A model generated the notes under the pieces. That model was not told the origin of the DNA. It worked only from the letters and a program-made list of their open reading frames with translations, and searched no databases. A stretch of 64,000 nucleotides of DNA from Poa pratensis. Taxonomy: Eukaryota > Streptophyta > Magnoliopsida > Poales > Poaceae. Each line of letters starts with the position of its first letter. The stretch's first letter is position 1. A program made the translations under genes and the position numbers. Positions 54,562-64,000 of the stretch are shown here, one piece after another. The stretch spans positions 90,090,723 through 90,154,722 of the forward strand of contig CAMZMU010000034.1 of assembly GCA_947311845.1 (NCBI GenBank). Reading direction: 5' to 3'.

Positions 54562-55567
54562 CTGCAGCACTAAGTAATCGGTGCACGTGCTAATCTAGAT
54601 AGATTAATACTCTACCTAGGTGAAGGTCTCTGATTATCAGTGACAGCTGGGAGAGATGATGAATGTGTAGCAACGAAAAGGGAGGAATCGGTATCTTGTA
54701 GCTCTGCAGGCTAGGGTATGTGAATTTGCGGTCGATCACAAAACAGTGCCATGTGCAGCACATCGTGGCGGTAATCGTGTTCTGGGTGCTTTTGTAGTTG
54801 CATGTGTCAGCGTTTGGGTCCAAACAACAATAACTTCCACAGATAACACCAATTAGACCCACGACCAGTGACACAAGGCCACCACAGGCTTGGGCAAAAA
54901 ACGTAACAGCACAGACCTGAGAGGCCCTGATAACAGGCCATTCAAATAAAAAGGATTAGGGCCTCATGCACCCAAACAAGTATACTCTCTGATCCAAAAT
55001 AAGTGTCGGCAGTTTTGAACTGGGGTTAGTTCAAAACTACCACACTTATTAGGGATCGGAGGTACTCCTACATAAAGAGTGCCTGCATTTTCTGTGAGCA
55101 GCAAACACTTCTAACCCTGAAAAAAGGTGGCATCCAAAGCAGTGACATTATTCGGGTTATTGTTTCACGGCAAGGCGGTAATGCATAGCTGCTAGCCTGC
55201 TACTCCTAGAAGTCTTGATCAAGAAACACGACGAGGATCAGTTCTCTAGCTAACTAGTGTCCAAAGTCGGCACATACTACAGAACAGGTCAACCCGATAA
55301 ACACAGGTAGGAAAACGGCACGAACGACAGAAAACCCTTGCTGGCAGCAAGCTCCTGGCATTGCATCCCACCACAACGGAGCAGGAACTGTAACACCCTG
55401 TAAAAGAAAAAGTTACCAGTTTATAAACATATGGCCACAAAATTACATAAAACAGGGAGAACTAGGCGTCATGCATGTGTGAGGAATGGTTCTAGAGGAC
55501 CCTTACTTACAGAGCAATCGCGACCTCGAAAGATCAGCAAGGCATATGTACAACAGCCAACCTGCTT
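54562..55567. other. Intergenic DNA, with one MITE
   Basis: Apart from the MITE at 54981-55062 there is no recognisable gene. GTATCTTGTAGCTCTGCAGGCTAGG near 54690 recalls ATCTTGTAGTGTTGTAGACTTG at 11570 and 50130, so parts of the peptide-gene upstream region are shared. The 3' end of the DRD1 transcript should lie at about 55390-55567. Confidence 0.5.
54981..55062. mobile_element. Stowaway MITE, about 82 bp
   Basis: TA-CTCTCTGATCCAAAATAAGTGT is matched by ACTTATTAGGGATCGGAGG-TA; inside, CAGTTTTGAACTGGGGTTAGTTCAAAAC forms a second hairpin. It is one of the smallest forms of this MITE type. Confidence 0.8.
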
Positions 55568-58500
55568 TCACCTTCTGTACAAGGCCTTGATGTCCTGGCG
55601 CATCGCGTTGTTGTCCAGCAGCTCGTCCTCGCAGTCGTCGACGTCGATCTTGTTCAGCTTGAAGTCCTCGGACGTGCAGTGCTGCTCGCTCCACTCGAAC
55701 CACAGCTTCGGTATCACCTCTTTCTTGAACGCGATCTCATGGTCTCTTTCCTCGGGAGAATCAGCAGCCACAAGCCTGTATACAAACACTTTCTTCTGCT
55801 GCCCAGGCCTGAAAGCCCGACCAATTGCTTGACGGGTGACGGACGGGTTCAGGTGAACATCGAGAATGACAACCCTTGATGCGCCCACAAGAGAGATGCC
55901 CTCCCCGCATGCCCTGATAGAACCAAACAGAACTTTTGCATCAGCAGAGTTGTTAAACTGGTCCATTGCAACTTCTCTCTCTTCTGAACCCGTATCACCA
56001 GAGATCACGAAGATTTCCTTCCCGACATGCCAGCCCCTTGTCCTAACCAGTAGCCTTTCCAAGAATTTCATGGGGAGTATGTACTGACCAAAAGCAAGCA
56101 ACTTCTCTCCTGCAGAGTTCGCGAGCGCGAGGATATTAATGAAGAATCTGGCCTTCACGCCGTCTGTCAAGTTGATAGACTGGACCAAACCGTCAATGGT
56201 GGCATCTTTCAAGTTGGTAGCCCTATCTGCAGCAGCAACTTCTGACATTGCTGACAGACAAGGATGCATGTATAGTGCAGTTCCTACTGCGCTTCTCTTG
56301 AACTTCTCATAGGCTCCCAACTTATGAACAGTTTCTTTCTGCTTGGGAGTGAGCTTCAAGAAGACGCTGAAGTCTATTAGGCCAGGTAGTTCATCCAAGA
56401 TATCACCCCTGTAGTAGTGAAGCACGTCTTTGGTTAGTTCTCTGAGACTTCTAATGACGTGTGCTTTTCTCGTGAAGTTTTCATCATGCAGCAGGGTGTC
56501 TTCTACTGACTCGGTGAATGCGTTATCAGCAACCCCTTTTGTAATCCTGCCACCTGATATAGCTACTTGACTCATTATACGTCTGGTGATAGGACGAGAT
56601 GATTCCATCTTGAGAAACTTCGGGCGTACGAGGTTCAAGATGTTGAACACTTCTGCGACATGGTTCTGGAAAAGTGTACCAGATAGGACAACCTTACGTG
56701 GTGTTTGTACTCTGCTCAATGACTCTAGCACATCAGTCTCCCGATTCCTAGGCGTATGGCCCTCATCCATAATCAGTAGGTTAGGGACCATAAGCAACAT
56801 GTCACGGCAGGCAGCTGCGACGGTGCCACCCCCATCACTGCAAATGATCTGAGAGAACTGCTTGTATCCGAGAAATAGGATACTCAGTTTGGCTTGCCAC
56901 GATTTGAGGATTTCCAACTGGTCCGTTCTCTTGTCAGCCTTGACAGAATAAAAATCATAGAGTGGTATGTCCTCCACTTGCCACCGTTGAACTTCCCTCT
57001 TCCATGTACCTAAGATGCCTTTAGGAAGTATAACAAGGGGCCTTGCAGTGGGATACTTTGCCAGGAAGCTCTGAATGAAACTAATCAGCATAAATGTTTT
57101 CCCCGAACCAGGGGCATGAGCTAGAATGCAACCTCCTGGTTTGTCTGAGACTAAGTTCTTAACCAGAAAGTGGAAACCTGCCAACTGATGTGGTCTCATT
57201 TGCTTTGCATGTCTTGGATGAATGGCGATGTCTAACACCATGAGTTCTTCAGCGACTCTAACATCACCAATGACAATCTCATCAGAATCTTTTGAGCGTG
57301 TTTCAGAGAAGTATGATCTTGACCTTGATGCCTGACACAAGATAAGCATAATGTGAATTGATTATTGCAGTCATATATTTGAGTTTCATGATTACCATAT
57401 AAAACATTTGAAATAGTGAATGCATGTCGAAGTTCCATATTTGTCACTAATCACATGTCTTGCGTAATAATTCCCAGCCACATCGTCTATCTATCATTAT
57501 ACATATATATATGTATAAAAAGAAAGGTAGACAGTAGACTACAAAGTTCTGACAAAAAAGCAAAACATTCAACCATTTGTTGAACGGATCAGCATATCTG
57601 TTAAATTTTCATCCAAAATCTACAACAAGTACACAACTAATTTTCTCAAACAATAAAAGGACATCTAGTTAAAACAGATAAGTATGTCATAAATTTCTAT
57701 TTGGAATCTCATTTTTCAGGTAATTCTACTATCCACTTAGTTTATTTCTAAGCAAAGGCCAAGCTTAGGATCTGCATAAAAAACATGTATGCCCTTCACT
57801 GATTAACATGGTATTTGCATATGTAACTATTGGTTTAAATGATGCCCATTAATTGTCTATTTTATGTCAATAACAACATGTGCAATCGTGAATTTTTCTC
57901 TCTTTTTCATAGCATATCATGACAACTAAAGTCTCGGCTTTAATTAGCTCTTACATGCTTTCCTACTACTCCCTCGGTCCCTCCGTCCAAAAATAAGTGT
58001 CTCAAGTTTGACAAAAAGTGGATGTATCTATACATGAAACTGTCTCAAGTTTGACAAAAAGTGGATGTATCTATACATGAAACATGTCTAGATACCTCCA
58101 CTTTTGGGCAAACTTGAGACACTTATTTTTGGACGGAGGGAGTACATATCAGTATATCACAAACCCTTGGCCTTCAACATCTAGATATCTCCAGACTACT
58201 ATTCTTCAATATCACCAATTATGTCAAACCGAAGAGTCCCGTATGCAAATATGTTGAACACTTCGAAATCGAGTATAGGTACATGATGATTTAGATATCT
58301 GCAGCCTACATTTATTGTAAAAACAAATGAGACTGTTCGAGGTTTGCTCAATGAGATAGACCCTCAATTGTTCTGAATTTGAAATATACATCATATATGT
58401 TGTTTTGGTCTTTTGGAATCTAAATACACAGCATATTTATGTTCTTTCCGCAGTAACAAATTATGTTTTCAGTCAAAATTTCAGATGTCACTGTTTTCTG

Positions 58501-61500
58501 AACAAAATTTTAAACAGTATCACCGTGTTTAGAAAATGATCAGTGACCAATTTTATTTCCTATAGTCGTAGGCAGGTATTATTCTGTCCATATTCTTAAG
58601 ATATTCCAATTTGTGCAATGTTGCAATTTGCTAGATACTGAAGCCATTAAATGATAGAACTGGTTATGTATTTAGAGTAGCATTTCGAGCATGACTCAAG
58701 CACTTAGATTTTCTGTTCAGGATTGTCAATTGTTATTTAGTGATGCGTTATTATCATGTTGGGGACCGGGTATTGGAAACTATAGCTCTTTTGCATTGCA
58801 ATTCATTTGGAACGGTTTCGCTTCAGAGGAAATGTGTTGCATCGCTGACCAACAATGCATCCATGTGTACCCTTATCTATTGCTGGGTTGTTTCTTTAAT
58901 AGGCAAATCTAGCTGTTATGTGTTGCAACAAGCTGAAATGACATGTCACTGTTATCTATTGCTCAGTTATTTCTTTAATAGATAATCTAGCTGGAGATGA
59001 ACCAGAGATTAAAAAAATGTAGAAAAGGTATCATTATTAATACTATGATCATTCTCACTATATGAACTATTTGGAAACTCATGAGATGATTGTCCCTTCA
59101 ACAGAGAGCAATGCAAGTTGCACCAATCAGCAGACAAAATGAAGGTAGGATATGTATGCAATGCAGGCTCTGCTGTCAACGCCATTGAATATGTTTTCAG
59201 GATTTTAAGTAGTTTAGTTTTAGCACCCTCTGTAGTCTTTGATTCTCCTATCACATCCCCCACCCCCTATTGATTGGATAGATAGGCAGATCTCTTGTGA
59301 GTTTTCAGGAAAAAATGATTGATTAAACCTTAATTAATTCCGAAGTATATATTATGCCATCGTGATATTTGTGAAAAAATATGATGCAGAGCAGTTGATA
59401 CCGAATATCAGGAAATAACAACTATATGTGCTACTATACTAGAAAAGTTTCTTCATGCTGGAAATATAGGAATAACCAAGATAACAACACATGCAATGCA
59501 GCATCTAGCTGTGCAGGGTGAGCAAATGTGTCCATTTTGTCGGTTAAGCTGGTATGGACTAATTCTCAGGTATGATTGGCATATTGTGCCCCTTTATGTA
59601 GTTGGATTTTACAAGAAAGTTCAAACAATGTCATATCAATAATGTATTTGAAAGAAGTTCCAGCACACTAAAGTGATGGCTGCTCATGCACGTGGGCCAC
59701 TTTGCTAGTTGCTAAATAGGATATGGTAAGAACTTCCTAAAATTAAAACTACATGCATATAAAGAATAAATTTATGTTGTTAAATGAGCTCGGAGTTACA
59801 GAAACATCACATATCTTAAACAAACAATATACCTTTTTCCACTGATAATCAATGATTGTGTCAGCCCTTCTCACAATCATACCGCAGACACGGCATACAT
59901 GGCCCAGATCATCATGAATCTGTATGTCATGATTGCAGTCGTCGTCCACCTCTTTTTCACCCACTTCTTTCTCACTGGCTACCTCTTCAACGGTGTCAAG
60001 CTGGCCAATAAATACAACTAAGTCATTATGGCAAGCAACGCAAATCAAAAACGTCTTAACTGAATTACTGAAATAAAGTACACAAATTTCTCTTACACTA
60101 CAGTAACCATGAAATTTACTTTGTGCAAAGAGTAAAGTCCACATACTCCCCCAACTATTGAGTTGGGCTCACTTAACCAGGTAATCTGCCCCTTATCTAT
60201 TCTCAAACCATTTACATCACCCCTAACCCAGGTCCAGGCTGTTCTGTTGACAGGTATTGCACACGTGGAACCATGGGTGCCACATAGGGAGCGCCACATG
60301 AGCTTGGATGGGGGGAGGGGAGAGCGATGGGGGACTGAACTCTTGTGCAAAGCAGTTTAATATTTAGATAAAGTAATAACATGGCACACATTTGCAAGAA
60401 CAACTGTAAACTTACAAATTCAAAACGCTGCATCAAAAGAAGTCAGAATCCTGTGATTATAACTTATACCTTAGAGCTTTCCATAGCCAGTGAGAAGTCA
60501 TTCCAAAAATCGTCAAGACCATCACTTTCTTTTTCTGGTTTATCCTCTTCCTCCATAAGCTCATCTTCCTCCATAGGCTCATCTTCCTCCACAGGAATGT
60601 GGGTTTCTGAGGGCAAATCAATTACTGCTGGATTCACATCATTTTTCCTTTTTCTTTTTCTTGGCACAGTTTCAGCATCCCCATCTACCTGGGAGCTTGG
60701 GTCAATTTTTTTTTGTTTTCTTTCCTTAGGAAGAGCAGGGAAAACTTGTGTTTCTGCTATCATCTCCACACGGGTAGCAACCTACATTGAGCAGCAAGAG
60801 TTATGGCTGGAAGATGACAACTTTCAGCTTTGAACTGGAATAGATTTAGCAAATATCAAACATTTGTACTCCATTGTTCAGTACAAAAGAAAGTGGTATT
60901 TGTGAAACTAAGAGGCATTACACAATTAGATGGTTGAACATTAAAAAACACTGAAAACAAAGATAACAGATTCGCAGTGCCCTTCAGAGATACCGATGTG
61001 TGCAGTGCAACGTTGATATCATATACTAGTTTGTCAGTACAAGCATGTAGAACAAAAGCAATAATACAGTGCGTAAAAGTTAAAGTCCAGCAAAATATCA
61101 CAAGTGAAAAGGTACATACAGCCAGATCTTGGATACGTTGCTCCTCAGGTCTTCTCTGCAATATAACTCTCTCAAACTGAACTGATGGCTGATAGCTGGG
61201 CAAAGGATACTGATTCATTAAAGCTGCACTTTGACCATACGGAACAATTTGACTGTTTTGCTCTCCATCATGCTTGGTCTCATTTAGTTCATCAATTCCT
61301 TTGGTTACCAACCATGTTGTGAGAGTACCACCTTGTTCTGATGGAATCAGCTGATTGTTTTTCTCAGGGATCAGTTGCTTGTATGCTGCAGTGCTTTCAT
61401 CTTCATCATCAGAATCAAGAATTATTATCGCTTTGCTCTTTTCTTGTTCTGTTTGCTTGATAGAGCTACTGATCATACTAGTTTCAGCACTCGCCAAATA

Positions 61501-62791
61501 ACTCCCGTTGGGCTCATTCAGAGTAGAAAGGAAACTTAGCAATTGGATCCTCCGAGCATACGCAGTTTCCATATCCTTGGTAACACTGCCACATCCCCAA
61601 CTGCGAACCGCACTTCCAGCAGGAAGTGAAAGACCACTGATGGGGTCAGGAGCCTTCTTTTTCCTGCGGTAGTACATGCCTACAGAGACAGATGATTGAT
61701 TACTATCATACAAAAGAGAAAGAAAAATTGAATAGCAATGGAAGTAGCACTTCTGATGATATTCTATATAAATCACATGCAAGGAATACAAGAAAAATAT
61801 AAGATGCATACAGGGCAATTATAAGTACAAGCAGACGGTTACATGCTGATAACTATAACAATCACAAAACGCAATGGCCACTATACAGTAGCAGTCAATG
61901 AACAAATACGCACTATTATTCACAAGTCGTAGGTTTACATTAAAACAGAGTTTTTTGTGCGCAGGAGGAACTAGGTATCAATCTCATTAATACAGAGCTG
62001 ATGACCGAACCCAGGCTTGCTAGCCCAACATCCATGATGCTAGACAGTAAACCTCTTGGTGACTTTTTTCCTCATAGGTCTGCTCAAAGAAAAGAAAGAC
62101 AGTAAAGCTAGTATCCGTACACTAGCAATGTTACCCGGAGTAAAAACTTAGTGCAAACTCAAATACCGTTCTTTGCTTCTAATCACGCACAGAATACCCA
62201 GCCAAAGGATCAACTAAAGAAACTATATTCACACTAGCATTCCAAAGAGCAAAGTTGCTTCCACACCTACATATACAGAAGCTTGCAGATAACAATGTAC
62301 CTGCAGGAAGCAGAGAGCCACAATAACTAACATCCATGACCGTATCCAGCATACTACCAAAGAAGTACTGTATTGCTCATGGAAAAAAAGGTGAAAAAAA
62401 AACCCTAAATCCCAGGCCGGGCGCAATAAACCCTGATTCCCCAATCAATCGAGGCCCTTTCCCAGCCACACGAACGCAAATGCAGCCTCCTAGGTTCTAG
62501 CTAAAGCCCCCGCCTTCCCTTTCCACCCCTCCCGCGCATACCGCCGGCGTAGGCGTGGAAGAGAGGGCCACCGAGGGCGGATCACGCCTGACGGAGGGAG
62601 GGAGAGGAGGAGCCGGAAGGTTCCGCTGGAAGGCCCACTTCCAGTCGGCGGACGGCCCCGCTGGAGGACATTGCTGGCCGCGGGAAGGGCTGGCGGCTAG
62701 GGTTTGGAGCCGAGGGGGAGGAGGAGCGAGAGAGGAAGGAGCGCTCACCGGAGGGCGCCGGTATGGGGTTTTCGCCGGGGGCGGCGTCCAT
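55568..62791 (-). CDS. DRD1: DRD1-type SNF2 ATPase of RNA-directed DNA methylation (948 aa)
   Basis: Exons: 62791-62749, 61679-61120, 60781-60470, 60000-59833 and 57331-55568. All borders are GT-AG; the first junction is phase 1 and the rest phase 0. In Arabidopsis DRD1 acts with DMS3 and RDM1 in the nucleus to load RNA polymerase V. The N-terminus is charged and disordered (RKKKAPDP, acidic [10 protein letters not shown] near residue 270). [14 protein letters not shown] is a zinc-ribbon-like patch. The ATPase follows: [20 protein letters not shown] (Walker A), [29 protein letters not shown] (box II) and SGTLFQNH. The C-lobe has [22 protein letters not shown] and [17 protein letters not shown] (arginine fingers), ending WFEWSEQ and ALYRR. 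ILPKGIL-TWK and the ending favour DRD1 over the CLASSY branch. It appears complete and intact. Confidence 0.93.
57332..59832 (-). other. Large intron of the DRD1-like gene
   Basis: This 2.5-kb intron lies between the exon for the zinc-ribbon-like patch and the ATPase exon. It holds a MITE at 57969-58142; the remainder is AT-rich with local duplications (for example TATTGCTGGGTTGTTTCTTTAATAG and TATTGCTCAGTTATTTCTTTAATAG at 58879 and 58958). No gene is seen. Confidence 0.7.
57969..58142. mobile_element. Stowaway MITE with an internal tandem duplication
   Basis: The ends are CTCCCTCGGTCCCTCCGTCCAAAAATAAG and CTTATTTTTGGACGGAGGGAG. Inside, a unit of about 43 bp (TGTCTCAAGTTTGACAAAAAGTGGATGTATC...) is present twice in direct order. 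The left end also repeats CTCCCTCGGTC/CCTCCGTCC. It is inside the DRD1 intron. Confidence 0.88.
61850..62740 (-). other. First intron and 5' part of the DRD1-like gene
   Basis: The intron (62748-61680) separates the short first coding exon from the second. 62400-62750 is GC-rich, as expected near a transcription start. Frames in other phases (for example 62555-62950 plus) are composition effects. The start at 62791 was chosen because its phase-1 splice gives an unbroken frame; translation could also begin at the ATG at 61677. Confidence 0.55.
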
Positions 62792-62914
62792 GGCCGCCGG
62801 CGAGGCGCGGTGCACGGCGTTCTCGAGGGGAAAGAGACAGCAGGAGCGGAGTGGTGGAAAATGTCTGTTCTTTGTTTTGTTACTGCATTTATTTGGGTCT
62901 CTCTGGCGCTCAAT

Positions 62915-63245
62915 CAAATGAGAATTATCTTAATTCTCTCATTCACATGACAGTCATCAATTTCAGTTGCAAGCCAAGTTGCAACTCATGATTAGCACGA
63001 ATCACGAAGCAAATCAAACGGTCTGAAACAGTTCCAAGTCCACTTGCAACTCAGGCGAATGAGAATTAACTTAGTTCTCGTTCACATGACATCATCAAAT
63101 CCCAGTTGCATGTTGACTTGCAACTGATGTACGAATCACGAAGCAAATCAAATGGTCCGAATCAGTTACAAGTCCACTTGCAAATGATGACGTCATACGA
63201 TTGAGAACTAAGCTAATTCTCAATCGATTGAGAATTAGCAAAACC
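62915..63245. repeat. Two imperfect direct repeats of about 142 bp with inverted AGAATTA ends
   Basis: 62918-63058 and 63059-63202 share GAGAATTA...TTAATTCTC, TTCACATGACA, CAGTTGCA..., CGAATCACGAAGCAAATCAAA and CAAGTCCACTTGCAA. The array ends with GAGAACTAAGCTAATTCTCAATCGATTGAGAATTAGC, an inverted form of the unit start. It is upstream of the DRD1-like gene (about 125-450 bp from the ATG), so it may affect its promoter. Confidence 0.75.
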
Positions 63246-63346
63246 GCATTTATTTACTTGCCGCGTCCTGAAATACAAGGCGCGATTCACTGTTGACGGC
63301 TTTTTAATTCACGATCTTCAACATTGATTGTGTACCAAAGTAAGTA

Positions 63347-63605
63347 CTCCCTCCGTTTAGGTGTATTAGGCCTCTTATGAAAAACTATTTGTTCCAAAAC
63401 AAAGTAGGAATAAGGCCCGAATCATTTAATTAGGCTAATAAATTGATGGACCATGACCAATGCATGTAGGCAACAACCAGTGCATGCACACAAGATCCCC
63501 GTGCTACCAATTCATGTACGAAAAGAGAAGATTGATTGGAGCCAATAAAAATCCACCTTGGTCACGGTGTAATTCATTAGAGGCCCAATACACTTAAACG
63601 GAGGG
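63347..63605. mobile_element. Stowaway-like MITE, about 259 bp
   Basis: CTCCCTCCGTTTAGGTGTATTAGGCCTC at the left is matched by GAGGCCCAATACACTTAAACGGAGGG at the right. A TA precedes it at 63345-63346; the right TA has changed to CA. Confidence 0.85.
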
Positions 63606-64000
63606 CAACCAGTAGATGTGGGTTTTTGAAACATTAATTGAGTCTTATAGTCACGGTCGCCCAAAGTGGTGTCGGTGTGGTTCTTCTCTCGTTTAAGGTT
63701 AATACACATACGCCTGAGGATTCTCGAAAAACATGGAGGGCAAAGCTTGCATTCATGTTACCTAACCGAAAAACCAAGGTTCAAAAATGCATAAAACACA
63801 ATCTAAAGATTACAAAAGAATTTTAAAAAAACTTTACACAAGATGCATCTACCATGCTATTTATTTTCCTTACCAAATTTGACTCATTGTCACACGGGGA
63901 TCTTTTTTCTATTAATAGTACCGCAGACAAGTAGTGCAAATAATTTCCGGTAAATATATCCATGCTGCTTGCAGGCATAGCTTACCGATTCATTCATGAT
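63606..64000. other. Intergenic DNA at the window end
   Basis: AT-rich sequence without a recognisable gene, repeat or terminus. Confidence 0.5.

Noticed and set aside
60110..60360. Possible MITE in a DRD1 intron (CATACTCCCCCAACTATTGAG ... GGGGGACTGAAC)
   Set aside because: The ends are only weakly inverted and no target duplication could be found.

Overview
This is eukaryotic nuclear DNA from a grass, most likely a Pooideae/Triticeae species (wheat, Aegilops, barley or rye type). The evidence is: genes with GT-AG introns; Stowaway MITEs with CTCCCTCCGT ends; a CACTA element with GCCGACGGC subterminal repeats; a tRNA-derived SINE; LINEs; LTR retrotransposons with a GATACGTCTCC-type end; and a grass wall-associated kinase (WAK) locus. 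No CRISPR, operon, rRNA or tRNA gene was seen.

Layout. 1-5172 is one end of a CACTA (En/Spm-like) transposon. It carries a decayed minus-strand element gene, a plus-strand accessory ORF of 199 codons and several tandem arrays. 5173-17640 is the first copy of a duplicated block: fragments of an unidentified gene, a WAK receptor-kinase gene, a small secreted-peptide gene, and a Myb/SANT-like transposon-type pseudogene. It is broken up by LINE-type insertions. 18474-29788 is a minus-strand gene for an XRN-family 5'-3' exoribonuclease with 23 recognisable exons. Its C-terminal tail is a 23-residue tandem repeat, and a 4.3-kb terminal-inverted-repeat element sits in its sixth intron. 30840-38855 is a degenerate minus-strand copia element split by a 6.8-kb non-autonomous LTR retrotransposon with a GTCAC target duplication. 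39057-40640 holds LINE and LTR fragments. 40640-53545 is the second copy of the duplicated block, in the same order and orientation and about 35.8 kb away. Its WAK gene is interrupted by a Helitron and a SINE, but its small-peptide gene is intact. 54030-54486 is a diverged relative of the peptide gene. 55568-62791 is a complete minus-strand gene for a DRD1-type SNF2 ATPase of RNA-directed DNA methylation. 62900-64000 holds repeats and a MITE.

How the parts relate. The duplicated WAK plus peptide module looks like a receptor and secreted-peptide neighbourhood. Both WAK copies are broken, at different places, while one peptide gene is open. The XRN gene (RNA turnover) and the DRD1 gene (Pol V-dependent silencing) are single-copy and flank or separate the duplicates. 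Comparing the two block copies gives exact insertion sites for most of the mobile elements, and these are the best-supported observations here. Exon borders were read by hand from splice consensus and reading phase; family assignments come from remembered protein families, not from a search.
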